The notes: a model not told the origin generated them from the sequence alone. A stretch of 64,000 nucleotides of DNA from JAHEEL01 sp963700375 (GCA_963700375.1 CAVOXF010000001.1:62001-126000); one strand, 5' to 3'; shown: positions 26,721 to 35,106, numbered from the stretch's first letter. Numbers and translations: made by a program.

Positions 26721-28146
26721 CGGAGGCAACCTCACCCATCGGTGCGAGCGGGAAGTCGCGGCCGTGAACCTGGTCGGCCTTACGCATCGCGTCCAGGCCT
26801 TCTTCAGCGATGCTCCGGGCTTCCTCGTCGGTGAGTTCGATCCTCGATCCGTAGCTGTTGCCGGACTTCTCCATCGCGGCGATGAACGCCTCGACGACCT
26901 CCGGATCGAATTGCGTCCCGGCATGACGTCGCAACTCGGCGTACGCATATGGCTGGGTAAGGGCGACGCGATACGACCGCGTCGACGTGATGGCATCGAA
27001 CGTGTCGGCGACGGCGAGGATGCAGGCTTCCTTCGAGGGCTGGTCACCGTGCTCGTGCCCTGCCCCGTGATAGCCATTGCCGTCGTAGTGGGCGTGATGG
27101 TTGGAGGCGATCTCGATCATCGGCTTGAGGAAGTCCACGTCGTCGAGCAAGTCCTCGACGAAATGCACGTGGTGCTGCATCACCTGGTACTCGTCCTCGC
27201 TGAGGCGAGAGCGCTTGCGGATGAGTTCTCGCGGCACGGCAAGCTTGCCGACATCGTGGATGAGGGCTGCCCACCGAATCCGCTCGAGTTGCGTTCCGTC
27301 GTATCCCATCTGCTTCCCGATCATCTCGGCAAAGCGGGCGACGCGTTCGGTGTGACCGCGGGTGTAGAGGTCCTTGGCTTCGAGCGCCTTGATGAATCCG
27401 CGGATCGTCGACTCCTGGGCTTCGCGCAACCTGGCGTACGATTCGAAGGCCAGGTACCCGACAAAGAACACCACGGCGATGAGTGGGAGCGCTGCAGTCC
27501 CGATGATGAGATAGGTGGCGCCGAGCATTCCTCCGAGGAACCCCATCCCGGTCATGGGGAGCAGGATCGCCCCGATGTGGGACCAAGGACGGACCTCGAG
27601 CCGGCCGTAGACGCTGCTCACGGCGAACAACACCATCCGGTAGTTGACCGTCCCGTAGACGATCGCCGCCAGCGCGGAACCGATGCCGATCCTCCAGAGT
27701 CCCGCGTCGAGGGTCGACGTTCCGGCGGGCACGCCGACCCTCAGGAAGAGAGAGAGCACAGTGGTGGCTGCGGCCGCTGAAGCGACCAACTGCCCGAAGT
27801 TGGCGATCGGCTGGAACCAGCGTCGCTCCCGAATGTCTTGCGGTGTTGCAACGGCGAGGGCCGCCATCGCTACGGCACCGACTACCGCGCTGCCAGGTCC
27901 GAAGACGACTGCGGCGGTCAGTAGGACCATGATCGAGGGGCTGGCGAAGAGGCGGTCGTTGACCTCGACCGAGTGCCACTCGAAGTAGACGAACGCGGCC
28001 GCGAAGGCTGCCCAGAGGAACGGATCGGGGAACGTCTGCCACGGAACCCAGAACAGCAGAGCAAGGATCAGCAGGCCGACCGCGCCGTAGCCGGCCGCCA
28101 CCTGGACCTTCGCCCTGTGTTGTCGCTGGGCTACCGCCCTGGACAT
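26713..28146 (-). CDS. Membrane HD-GYP domain protein (putative c-di-GMP phosphodiesterase)
   Basis: 477 aa. N-terminal membrane region (about 18-235, six to eight helices) and a C-terminal HD-GYP domain: KALEAKDLYTRGHTERVARF, HDVGK (HD at 297-298), two histidines HH at 350-351, GNGYHG (GYH at 358-360 instead of GYP) and ADTFDAITSTRSYR. Metal ligands are all present, so hydrolysis of cyclic di-GMP is plausible though the GYP proline is a His. Translationally linked to the downstream degenerate paralogue. A 29-aa peptide gene lies 45 bp upstream. Confidence 0.88.
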   Translation of the reverse strand: MSRAVAQRQHRAKVQVAAGYGAVGLLILALLFWVPWQTFPDPFLWAAFAAAFVYFEWHSVEVNDRLFASPSIMVLLTAAVVFGPGSAVVGAVAMAALAVATPQDIRERRWFQPIANFGQLVASAAAATTVLSLFLRVGVPAGTSTLDAGLWRIGIGSALAAIVYGTVNYRMVLFAVSSVYGRLEVRPWSHIGAILLPMTGMGFLGGMLGATYLIIGTAALPLIAVVFFVGYLAFESYARLREAQESTIRGFIKALEAKDLYTRGHTERVARFAEMIGKQMGYDGTQLERIRWAALIHDVGKLAVPRELIRKRSRLSEDEYQVMQHHVHFVEDLLDDVDFLKPMIEIASNHHAHYDGNGYHGAGHEHGDQPSKEACILAVADTFDAITSTRSYRVALTQPYAYAELRRHAGTQFDPEVVEAFIAAMEKSGNSYGSRIELTDEEARSIAEEGLDAMRKADQVHGRDFPLAPMGEVASDG

Positions 28147-28191
28147 GCTTTCTCCGATCGGAAGTTGGGGAAGGGTCGCCCGGGCGCTTGC

Positions 28192-28281
28192 TTAGCCGAT
28201 TCTCAGGCTTGCCACGCCGGCCGTTAGGGCTGCGGCGAGGCTCGCGATCGTCAATCCGATTCTGACCAACTTGTTCTTCAC
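28192..28281 (-). CDS. Small membrane peptide, 29 aa
   Basis: GTG start with GGAGAGG three bases upstream. The peptide begins with a basic VKNKLVR and continues as a hydrophobic stretch (IGLTIASLAAALTAGVASL), enough for one membrane helix. It lies immediately upstream of, and in line with, the HD-GYP pair. No family recognised. It may be a regulatory partner of the membrane HD-GYP protein or a leader peptide; both are guesses. Confidence 0.45.
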   Translation of the reverse strand: MKNKLVRIGLTIASLAAALTAGVASLRIG

Positions 28282-28553
28282 GAACCTCTCCAAGGGGTGC
28301 ACTCGATCACGACATAAACGTCGGTCACGGGACGCAGTTCCGCTTCGCTGAGGTTGATCCGATGCCCGGGTCTCCCTACCCAATCCCGGCCATCCGCAAG
28401 GACGGCCGAAACCTTCAACTGTCTAGGTGCTCGCCCGGCCCCACCGGAGAACGGTGCCTGTTGGCACATACGATCGACTTGCCCGCCCAAGGGCGCCCGC
28501 CACATGTCTGTGACGAGCGACACCACGCTAGGGGGTTTATCCACAGGTGACAA
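28282..28553 (-). promoter_or_regulatory. Promoter with DnaA box, and long leader, of the HD-GYP operon
   Basis: On the minus strand, TTGTCA (28548-28553) and TAGCGT (28525-28530) stand 17 bases apart, a good sigma-70-type promoter. The spacer contains TGTGGATAA, a perfect DnaA box (28537-28545). The leader from about 28518 to 28281 is about 235 nt, with stem-forming segments such as CGGCC/GGCCG. A 75-codon frame (28278-28505) runs through it and ends GTGA-linked to the small peptide, but its third-position GC is low for this genome, so I favour a structured leader. No gene seen on the plus strand. Confidence 0.45.
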
Positions 28554-28596
28554 GCGTTTACACGCGGCAAGGCACCACGCGCCGACGCCGACCCGC

Positions 28597-28602
28597 TACT
28601 CT
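28597..28602 (+). promoter_or_regulatory. -10-like box before the 211-aa unknown gene
   Basis: TACTCT, eight bases before the ATG at 28611; no ribosome-binding site. Confidence 0.35.
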
Positions 28603-28610
28603 TCGCCACC

Positions 28611-29246
28611 ATGGCGTTCAATCACCGAGAACTCGAAGAGTCGATCACACACCTCGATTCGGTCGATGCCGCCCGCGTCGTCGCCGACGGTTCGCGCATC
28701 ACCGAAGTCCACGTCATCGCCGCGCCCGGAAAGCCGGCCAAGCAGGTCGTCCGGGACGTCCAGTCGCTCGCCATGGCGAGATTCGGAGCATCCATTGACC
28801 GGCGGGTCGTGTCGGTCGTCCAGATCAGCCCGACCGACCTGAGCGGCGGGATCTCTCCCCGTCCGGCGCTGGTCGGCGTCCGTGAAGAGCCGAACGGCAC
28901 ACGCACCACGCTCAAGGTAACGCTGCGACTCGACGACGAGGACCGCACCGGCACCGCAATCGGACCAATGGTGGCTTCAACCCGCCTGCGTCTCATCGGC
29001 GAGGCGACGATCGATGCCGTTGAGCAGACATTCGAGGGCGTTCCGCCGATCGCTCTCGATTCGATCGCCATCACCAACGTGGGGTCGAGAAGGGTCGTTG
29101 TTGCGATCATGGTGAGCGCCGGAACCGCCGGGGGCGAACACCTCACGGTTGGTTCCGCGATCATCACCGGCGACGAAGGCGAAGCTGCCGTTCGGGCCGT
29201 GCTCGACGCCCTGAATCGCCGCATCGAGCGACGCATCGAGGCATGA
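28611..29246 (+). CDS. Conserved protein of unknown function, 211 aa
   Basis: No family recognised with certainty. Residues about 8-70 (ITHLDSVDAARVVADGSRIT, EVHVIAAPGKPAKQVVRDVQ) have a pattern I have seen in uncharacterised proteins of actinobacteria and Firmicutes, roughly 'sensor of variation' small alpha/beta folds. A second, similarly sized alpha/beta stretch follows (about 88-205: ALVGVREEPNGTRTTLKVTL, RLIGEATIDAVEQ, HLTVGSAIITGDEGEAAVRA). No membrane segment or signal. Overlaps the next gene by ATGA, so it is translated together with gamma-glutamyltransferase. Confidence 0.75.
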   Translation: MAFNHRELEESITHLDSVDAARVVADGSRITEVHVIAAPGKPAKQVVRDVQSLAMARFGASIDRRVVSVVQISPTDLSGGISPRPALVGVREEPNGTRTTLKVTLRLDDEDRTGTAIGPMVASTRLRLIGEATIDAVEQTFEGVPPIALDSIAITNVGSRRVVVAIMVSAGTAGGEHLTVGSAIITGDEGEAAVRAVLDALNRRIERRIEA

Positions 29247-30862
29247 TCGGGCCCGCGAGGGATCCGAACGCGCCGGTCGACACCGGGTCTCTTCCAACGA
29301 ACGCGGCGGTCGCCGTCACCCCGCACTACCTCGCATCGGAAGCGGCGATTCGCGTAATCAAGAACGGCGGGACGGCCGTCGACGGCGCGATCGCCGCGGA
29401 CGCAACCCTCGCCGTCGTCGCCCCCGACACGTGTGGACCCGGTGGAGATCTGTTCGCGATCGTCCACCGTCCCGGGGACGAACGACCGGCAGTTCTCAAC
29501 GCGTCGGGTCGTGCCGGCTCTGGGGCCATCGCAGCCGCTCTGCGCGACGACGGACTCACCGAAGTCCCGTTCCGCAGTCCGTGGTCGATCACCGTCCCGG
29601 GTTGTGTCGACGGATGGGAAGCACTGGTCGACCGGTTCTCCGCCCTGACCCTCGCCGATGATCTCGCGCCGGCGATCGAACTCGCACTCCACGGATTCCC
29701 CGCATCGATCGAGCTCGCATCGTCCCTCGGCCGGATCCGGGGTCTCATCAGCGGCCAGCCATCGGCCGGCGCTCTCTACCCCGACGGCGCACCGCCTGCA
29801 CCCGGAGCGACACTTCGCCGGCCATACCTCGCCCAAACGCTCAGGGCGATCGCTGCGCACGGCCGCGACTCGTTCTACCTCGGGGACGTCGGCGCCGGAA
29901 TCATCGGCGCAACCGGCGGGGTCGTCGTCCGTGAAGACCTCGAGCGCCTGCAGGCGGTGTGGGTCGAACCCGCGTCGGCGGAGATCTTCGGGGTCACGGC
30001 GTGGACCGTACCGCCGAACAGTCAGGGGTGGCTCACCCTCGCCACTCTCCGGATCTTCGAGATGCTCGCCCCGCCTCGAGATCCATCTGATCCGGCGTTC
30101 CAGCATGCGCTGATCGAGGCCTATCGATCGGTGGCATGGGAGCGGGACGACACGACATCGGATCCCGACTCGGCGCCGTTCTCTCCGGAGCAACTCCTGG
30201 ACCCCGAGCGGCTGGCGGGCCGCGCGAGCGAAGTCGACCCTCGTCGGGCCCGAGGGTGGCCGTCGACATCTCCGGCGCCCGGCGGGACGGCGTACCTCAC
30301 GACCCGAGATCACGACGGCATGGTCGTGTCGTTCATCCAGTCGAACTTCTGGGGCATCGGCAGCGGGTTCTCCGCCGGAGCCACAGGCGTCTGGCTCCAC
30401 AACCGGGGCGCGGGCTTCGACCTCCGCCCCGGGCACCCCAACGAACTCGCCCCGGGGCGACGTCCGCTTCACACCCTCGCTCCGACGCTATGGACCAACG
30501 GCGGCCAGGTGCGTCTCGTGCTCGGAACCCGTGGCGGCGATCAGCAGCCCCAGTTGCTCGCGCAGGTCGCGGCGAATCAATGGTGGGCCGGGCTCGACCC
30601 GGACCTTGCGCAGCGCCAACCACGGTGGAAGATCGAAGCCAACACTTCCAGCGGGTTACCCGTCGTGCACTATGAGCCCCGGTACGCGCAGGAGACGATC
30701 GATGGTCTCAGCAGCCTTGGGCACCGCCTCGAGACTGCCTCCGCCTGGGAAGCCGACTGGGGACCCGTGGCGACCATCAACGCCGGCGCCGCCGTCCGAG
30801 GGTGTGCCGATCCTCGTATCTCGACCGCTGCGGCCCTGTCATCCGGATCGTCATCCGGATGA
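29243..30862 (+). CDS. Gamma-glutamyltransferase family protein
   Basis: 539 aa. Ntn-hydrolase that self-cleaves before a Thr: the site is PGGTAYLTTRDHDG at about residue 350. The large-subunit start resembles the family (ASEAAIRVIKNGGTAVDGAI, CGPGGDLFAIVH) and the small subunit has LHTLAPTLWTNGGQ and LGTRGGDQQPQ. Enzymes of this type hydrolyse glutathione or other gamma-glutamyl amides, or cephalosporin acylase substrates. No signal peptide is seen, so a cytoplasmic member. Its C-terminus (SSGSSSG) is coded by part of a palindrome. Confidence 0.9.
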   Translation: MIGPARDPNAPVDTGSLPTNAAVAVTPHYLASEAAIRVIKNGGTAVDGAIAADATLAVVAPDTCGPGGDLFAIVHRPGDERPAVLNASGRAGSGAIAAALRDDGLTEVPFRSPWSITVPGCVDGWEALVDRFSALTLADDLAPAIELALHGFPASIELASSLGRIRGLISGQPSAGALYPDGAPPAPGATLRRPYLAQTLRAIAAHGRDSFYLGDVGAGIIGATGGVVVREDLERLQAVWVEPASAEIFGVTAWTVPPNSQGWLTLATLRIFEMLAPPRDPSDPAFQHALIEAYRSVAWERDDTTSDPDSAPFSPEQLLDPERLAGRASEVDPRRARGWPSTSPAPGGTAYLTTRDHDGMVVSFIQSNFWGIGSGFSAGATGVWLHNRGAGFDLRPGHPNELAPGRRPLHTLAPTLWTNGGQVRLVLGTRGGDQQPQLLAQVAANQWWAGLDPDLAQRQPRWKIEANTSSGLPVVHYEPRYAQETIDGLSSLGHRLETASAWEADWGPVATINAGAAVRGCADPRISTAAALSSGSSSG

Positions 30863-30871
30863 CGATCCGGA
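30842..30871. terminator. Perfect 30-bp palindrome across the stop codon
   Basis: The 30 bases are exactly self-complementary (15-bp arms, no loop) and include the TGA at 30860-30862. Probable transcription terminator or mRNA 3' end; no T run follows. Confidence 0.55.
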
Positions 30872-31063
30872 GTCGTCGGCCACAAATCCGGGGCCTCGCA
30901 TTGCCGGCTGCCAAATACTGGCACGGTCGGGCTTGCCGTATGCCGACCTCGCCGATAGCCTGACCTGACAGAAGACGGGTGAGCGCTGTCCCCGTCCCCG
31001 GCTGGGGGGTCCGGTGACGATTGATGGTCTCCCCAAGTCAACAAGAGGCGGAGCATCTCCACC

Positions 31064-32191
31064 GTGCGATCTCGCATCCCACTCGTACTCGCGGGACTCC
31101 TGATCATCGCACTTATTGCGACGATCGGGCTTGCCGCGTTCACCCCGGGAAGTACCGCCTCCGCACCCGAGAGCAGCCCGGTCGAGACGCTCGACATGGA
31201 CCTGCCGATCTCCGGTCGTGTCGCCTCCGCAGTCCTCGCACTGGCCGTGGTTCCCGTACGCGACGCAGACCTTGCGACGTCGACCACACTCGCGGTGGCC
31301 GAACCAGCGCCTGACACCACCGGCTCGGAGGACGCGGCCGAATCGACAACCGTCGCACCTGACCCCACAACCTCGTCGAGCACGACGCAGCCCGAGACCA
31401 CCACTACGACAGCCGAAGCGGTCGCAGCGCAGACGGCGCCGACAGACACCACTCCCCCGGCGCTCCAGATCGTCTACCCCAAAGACGGAGCGACCGTGAC
31501 CAGCCGGGTCGTCGAGTTCCGCGGCGTGACCGAGCGAGGGGCATCCGTGGCCTCCGGTCCGTACGATGCCGATACCGACGGCGACGGCGACTGGGCGCTC
31601 AACCTGGTGCTCGCGTCGGGAGCGAACGGCGCCGCCTTCACCGCCCGCGATGCCGCCGGGAACGAAACGACAGTCCGCATCGTCGTCAACTACGACCCGC
31701 CAGAGTCCACCACGACGACCACAAAGGCTGCGTCGACAACTACGAAACCACCGTCCGGGGAGACCACGACGACAAAGGCGCCGTCGACGACAACCACAAC
31801 CAAGGCGCCGTCGAGCGGCTACTCGCCCCAATGGCCCGCCGATTCCGGTGGTAGCCGAGACGTTGAATCCTGGCGAGCTGACGTTGCCCGTCACTGGGAT
31901 GCCAACAAGGTCGACTGCGTCCTCGGCCTCATCAAGCTCGAGTCCGGAGGAAACCCGGCCGCGTCGAACGGCGGCCGGTACCTCGGACTGCTGCAGCATT
32001 CCTCCAACTACTGGGCGAGCCGCGCGAAGGGCGCCGGTTTCGTCGACAGCGCGGGACTCGTCGCGAGCCCATTCAACGGAGAGGCGAACATCGCCGCGGG
32101 CGCGTACCTCGCTGGCTACTACGAACGGGTCGGCAAGGACTGGCGTACCCCATGGACCGTGTGGCGCGATGTGCCGGCCTGCGGCGGTTGA
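31064..32191 (+). CDS. Secreted/anchored transglycosylase-like protein
   Basis: 375 aa, GTG start. Hydrophobic segment at about 5-26 (signal or anchor), then Thr/Pro-rich linker, an Ig-like beta domain (about 132-208, PPALQIVYPKDGATVTSRVV), a second Thr/Lys-rich linker, and a C-terminal lysozyme-like domain (about 270-375). Glu293 in LGLIKLESGGNP fits the catalytic glutamate of lytic transglycosylases, followed by YLGLLQHSS. It should cut or bind peptidoglycan outside the cell. Linkers of TTT-type repeats are common in actinobacterial wall proteins. No riboswitch seen in the 200-bp upstream region. Confidence 0.82.
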   Translation: MRSRIPLVLAGLLIIALIATIGLAAFTPGSTASAPESSPVETLDMDLPISGRVASAVLALAVVPVRDADLATSTTLAVAEPAPDTTGSEDAAESTTVAPDPTTSSSTTQPETTTTTAEAVAAQTAPTDTTPPALQIVYPKDGATVTSRVVEFRGVTERGASVASGPYDADTDGDGDWALNLVLASGANGAAFTARDAAGNETTVRIVVNYDPPESTTTTTKAASTTTKPPSGETTTTKAPSTTTTTKAPSSGYSPQWPADSGGSRDVESWRADVARHWDANKVDCVLGLIKLESGGNPAASNGGRYLGLLQHSSNYWASRAKGAGFVDSAGLVASPFNGEANIAAGAYLAGYYERVGKDWRTPWTVWRDVPACGG

Positions 32192-32200
32192 CACTCGCGA

Positions 32201-32206
32201 TAGAAT
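32201..32206 (+). promoter_or_regulatory. -10-like box before the HHH protein gene
   Basis: TAGAAT, seven bases before the ATG at 32214; no ribosome-binding site, fitting a leaderless transcript. Confidence 0.45.
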
Positions 32207-32213
32207 CCTGCAC

Positions 32214-32549
32214 ATGAACCAGCCACTCAAACAATTCCTCCGAGTCGGAGGTGTCGTCATCGGTCTCGGGGCAGCAGTGTGGGCGCTTCGCGACAAGCTC
32301 CTCCCCGCACCTTCGATCCCGGATGAGCCGCCTCCGCGATTCCGTACAAACGTACCGAGTCCGGTTGTTGGCGACGACCTCACCGAGGTGAAGGGCATCG
32401 GCCCCGTCTACGCAGAGCGCCTCGTGGATGCGGGGATCACGTCGTTCGCGGAGTTGGCCAACGCCGACGTTGCCGCGGTCGCCGGGGCAGCCGGCGTTTC
32501 TGAATCCACAGCCGGATCATGGTTGGAGCAAGCCGCCTCTCACACGTGA
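32214..32549 (+). CDS. Small membrane-anchored helix-hairpin-helix protein
   Basis: 111 aa. One N-terminal membrane segment (about 10-27) and a C-terminal helix-hairpin-helix repeat (LTEVKGIGPVYAERLVDAGI, then SFAELANADVAAVAGAAGV), the kind found in DUF4332-like and RNA polymerase alpha-like small domains. HhH units bind DNA backbone or other proteins; here the role is unknown. Overlaps rlmN by GTGA. Confidence 0.78.
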   Translation: MNQPLKQFLRVGGVVIGLGAAVWALRDKLLPAPSIPDEPPPRFRTNVPSPVVGDDLTEVKGIGPVYAERLVDAGITSFAELANADVAAVAGAAGVSESTAGSWLEQAASHT

Positions 32550-33586
32550 GCGGCACCTCTCCATATCTGATACCACCGGAGGATCTCGCGTCGCTGCTCG
32601 GCGACGAACCCGCGTTCCGCGCGTCACAACTCCACGACTGGCTCTATCGCCAACCGGTGCTGACGACCGACGACATGACCAATCTGCCGGCGTCGCTCCG
32701 GGAGTCGATCGGCGACACGCTTTGGCCGTTCAAGGTAGAGGTCGACCAAAGCGCCGACAACGGACGTACCCGCAAGTGGCTGTTTCGGGCTCCCGACGGC
32801 GCCGCGATCGAGGCAGTCCTCATGGGGTACCCGCGCCGAACGACACTGTGCATCTCCTCGCAGGTCGGCTGCGCGATGGGTTGCACGTTCTGCGCCACCG
32901 GGCAGTTCGGATTCGACCGGCATCTCGACGCCGGTGAGATGTTCGCACAGGTCGCGTACGCCAATGCGTACCTGCGCCGCTACCCGATTCAGGGATGCCC
33001 CGACCATGTCACCAACGTCGTCTATATGGGGATGGGCGAGCCGCTCGCCAACTACGATCGGGTGCGGGAATCCCTGCGCCTTCTGATCGACGTGGCCGGC
33101 ATGTCGGCGCGCTCGATTACGGTGTCGACCGTCGGGGTAGTGCCCGGCATGCTGCGACTCGCTGAGGAACCCTGGCCGGTGTACTTGGCGGTCAGCCTTC
33201 ACGGAGCGGACGACGAGACCCGTTCCCGCCTCGTTCCCCTCAACGATCGGTACCCGATCGATGCGGTGCTCGGGGCGGCCGAGACCTACTTCGCTGCCAA
33301 GGGCCGTCGCCTCTCGATCGAGTGGACCCTCATCGACGGGGCCAACGACAGCGACCATCAGGCCCACCTGCTCGCCGACATCGCTCGCCGCCTCCGGGCG
33401 CACGTCAACGTCATCCCGCTGAACCCGACTCCCCTCAGCCCTGACCGACCCGCCGGGGCGGACCGCATCCATGGCTTCGTCGCCACGCTGCTGGCCAGCG
33501 GCGCCAACGCGACGCTGCGAGAAACGCGGGGACGGGAGATCGACGCCGCCTGCGGACAGCTCCGACTGCGGCGGGCCACCGAGTAG
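32546..33586 (+). CDS. rlmN: 23S rRNA (A2503-C2)/tRNA (A37-C2) methyltransferase RlmN
   Basis: 346 aa from the GTG overlapping the upstream stop. Radical SAM enzyme with cluster motif CAMGCTFC (C109, C113, C116), preceded by CISSQVG. Further family marks are VYMGMGEPLANYD, STVG, AVSLHGADD and the methyl-carrying cysteine region near the C-terminus: LRETRGREIDAACGQL. Complete. It adds a methyl to A2503 of 23S rRNA. Confidence 0.96.
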   Translation: MSGTSPYLIPPEDLASLLGDEPAFRASQLHDWLYRQPVLTTDDMTNLPASLRESIGDTLWPFKVEVDQSADNGRTRKWLFRAPDGAAIEAVLMGYPRRTTLCISSQVGCAMGCTFCATGQFGFDRHLDAGEMFAQVAYANAYLRRYPIQGCPDHVTNVVYMGMGEPLANYDRVRESLRLLIDVAGMSARSITVSTVGVVPGMLRLAEEPWPVYLAVSLHGADDETRSRLVPLNDRYPIDAVLGAAETYFAAKGRRLSIEWTLIDGANDSDHQAHLLADIARRLRAHVNVIPLNPTPLSPDRPAGADRIHGFVATLLASGANATLRETRGREIDAACGQLRLRRATE

Positions 33587-33613
33587 CCTCCGCTGTGCAA
33601 GGAAGGGACACCA

Positions 33614-34078
33614 ATGCGACTCGAGACAGGACAACCGGCGCCGCCGTTCAGCGGGGTCGACCACGACGGCAGAGCGCTGACCAGCGACGACTTCGCGGGT
33701 CGGCGCCTGGTCGTGTACTTCTATCCGAATGCGTTCACACCTGGATGCACGACCGAGTCGTGCGATTTTCGCGACCGCTACCAGACCTTTGCTGATGCCG
33801 GATATGAGATCGTCGGGGTGAGTCCGAACGAACCCGACGAGCTCGCTCGGTTCCGGGCGGAATATGATCTGCCGTTCCCCCTCATCTCGGATCCGGACCA
33901 TGTGATCGCCGACGCATACGGCGCCTGGGGCATCAAGAAGAACTATGGCCGCGAGTACGAGGGCCTCATTCGTTCCACGATCGTCGTCGACGAGCACGGA
34001 GCCGTCGAGCATGCGTGGTACAACATCAAGGCGACGGGTCACGCGCAGCGGGTGGTCGGATCGGTCGTGGGCGCATGA
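33614..34078 (+). CDS. bcp: Peroxiredoxin, Bcp/PrxQ type
   Basis: 154 aa. Thiol peroxidase reducing hydroperoxides with thioredoxin. Peroxidatic Cys45 and resolving Cys50 in FTPGCTTESCDFRD, the typical PrxQ arrangement. AAGG ribosome-binding site upstream of the ATG. Overlaps galU by ATGA. Confidence 0.94.
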   Translation: MRLETGQPAPPFSGVDHDGRALTSDDFAGRRLVVYFYPNAFTPGCTTESCDFRDRYQTFADAGYEIVGVSPNEPDELARFRAEYDLPFPLISDPDHVIADAYGAWGIKKNYGREYEGLIRSTIVVDEHGAVEHAWYNIKATGHAQRVVGSVVGA

Positions 34079-34941
34079 GCGTTCGCACGGCCGTCTTCCC
34101 GGTCGCCGGACTCGGGACGCGATTCCTCCCCGCCACCAAGGCGGTGCCGAAAGAGATGCTCCCGGTCGTCGACAAGCCACTGATTCAATACGCGGTCGAA
34201 GAAGCTCGCGATGCCGGCATCGAGAACTTCGTCTTCATCACGGCCCACGGAAAGGTCGCGATCGAGAACCACTTCGACCGCGACATGGATCTCGAGCACT
34301 ACCTCGCCGCCCGCGGTCAAGACGATCTACTGGACCTCGTCCAGATCGACGGCACCGTTCCAGGTCGAATCTCCTACGTCCGGCAGGTCGAGGCACTCGG
34401 ACTGGGGCACGCGGTCTGGTGCGCCAGGAACCTGATCGGGAACGAGCCCTTCGCCGTGCTGCTCGCGGACGAACTCCTTCGGGGCGATCGGCCGCCCCTC
34501 AAAGACCTCATCGACGTTCATGAGCGAACCGGCGGGAACGTGATCTCCGTCATGGAGGTCCCCGCCGACGAGACAGGGTCGTACGGCATTGTGGCTCCGG
34601 GAGTGATCGACGGAGGCGTGATCGAAGTCAAGGGCCTCGTCGAGAAGCCGGACCCGGCCGACGCCCCATCGCGATACGCAGCGATCGGCCGCTACATCCT
34701 CGAGCCCCGCGTGATGGACATCCTGTCGCTTGGCTACACGGGCGCGGGAGGAGAGATCCAACTCACCGATGCGTTGGCGCGACTGATCGGAGGGGCGCCG
34801 TTCCACGCGGTCGTCCACGAAGGCGAGCGCTACGACTGCGGGAACAAGGTCGGCTTCCTCAGAGCGAACGTCGCGCTGGCACTCGAACGTGACGACCTCG
34901 GCGGCGACGTGGAAGCGACTATCCGCGAACTCCTCAGCTAG
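34075..34941 (+). CDS. galU: UTP-glucose-1-phosphate uridylyltransferase
   Basis: 288 aa. Makes UDP-glucose from UTP and glucose-1-phosphate, for wall and exopolysaccharide synthesis. Nucleotide-binding start FPVAGLGTRFLPATKAVPKEMLPVVDKP, substrate loops VRQVEALGLGHAVWCA and VEKPDPADAPS, and the end YDCGNKVGFLRANVALAL. Complete. Its stop codon is followed at once by the long hairpin repeat. Confidence 0.96.
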   Translation: MSVRTAVFPVAGLGTRFLPATKAVPKEMLPVVDKPLIQYAVEEARDAGIENFVFITAHGKVAIENHFDRDMDLEHYLAARGQDDLLDLVQIDGTVPGRISYVRQVEALGLGHAVWCARNLIGNEPFAVLLADELLRGDRPPLKDLIDVHERTGGNVISVMEVPADETGSYGIVAPGVIDGGVIEVKGLVEKPDPADAPSRYAAIGRYILEPRVMDILSLGYTGAGGEIQLTDALARLIGGAPFHAVVHEGERYDCGNKVGFLRANVALALERDDLGGDVEATIRELLS

Positions 34942-34942
34942 C

Positions 34943-35106
34943 GCTGCGAACCCAGGGTTCTCCGCATCGCATTTGGCGCCGACAGCCCGCGGAATGGCCG
35001 CCGACGATTCGCATCACCATTCTGTGGGCCCACGGCGCCACATAGAAAGCCGAGAACCCTGGGTTCGCAGCATCGCATTTGGCGCCGACAGCCCGCGGAA
35101 TGGCCG
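34943..35106. repeat. Long imperfect hairpin repeat, copy 1, with partial second unit
   Basis: Arms 34943-34962 and 35052-35071 are perfect 20-bp inverted repeats. Between them further blocks pair (TTGGCGCC with GGCGCC; GCCCGCGGAATGG with CCATTCTGTGGGC), so the whole 129 nt can fold. The 37 bases at 34964-35000 recur directly at 35070-35106. A second family member is at 59619-59744. It begins one base after the galU stop. The rest of 35107-35170 carries only the leader of tal. Confidence 0.75.

Noticed and set aside
28278..28505. 75-aa protein upstream of the small peptide
   Set aside because: Third-position GC is well below that of the neighbours, and there is no ribosome-binding site; kept as leader.
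28282..28520. Cyclic-di-GMP-I (GEMM) riboswitch before the HD-GYP gene
   Set aside because: A stretch near the 3' side looked similar, but the CACGCACAGGGCAAACC and GACGCAAAGC marks are missing.
30863..31063. Cyclic-di-AMP (ydaO) riboswitch before the transglycosylase gene
   Set aside because: Such genes often have one in actinobacteria, but I could not find the conserved core.
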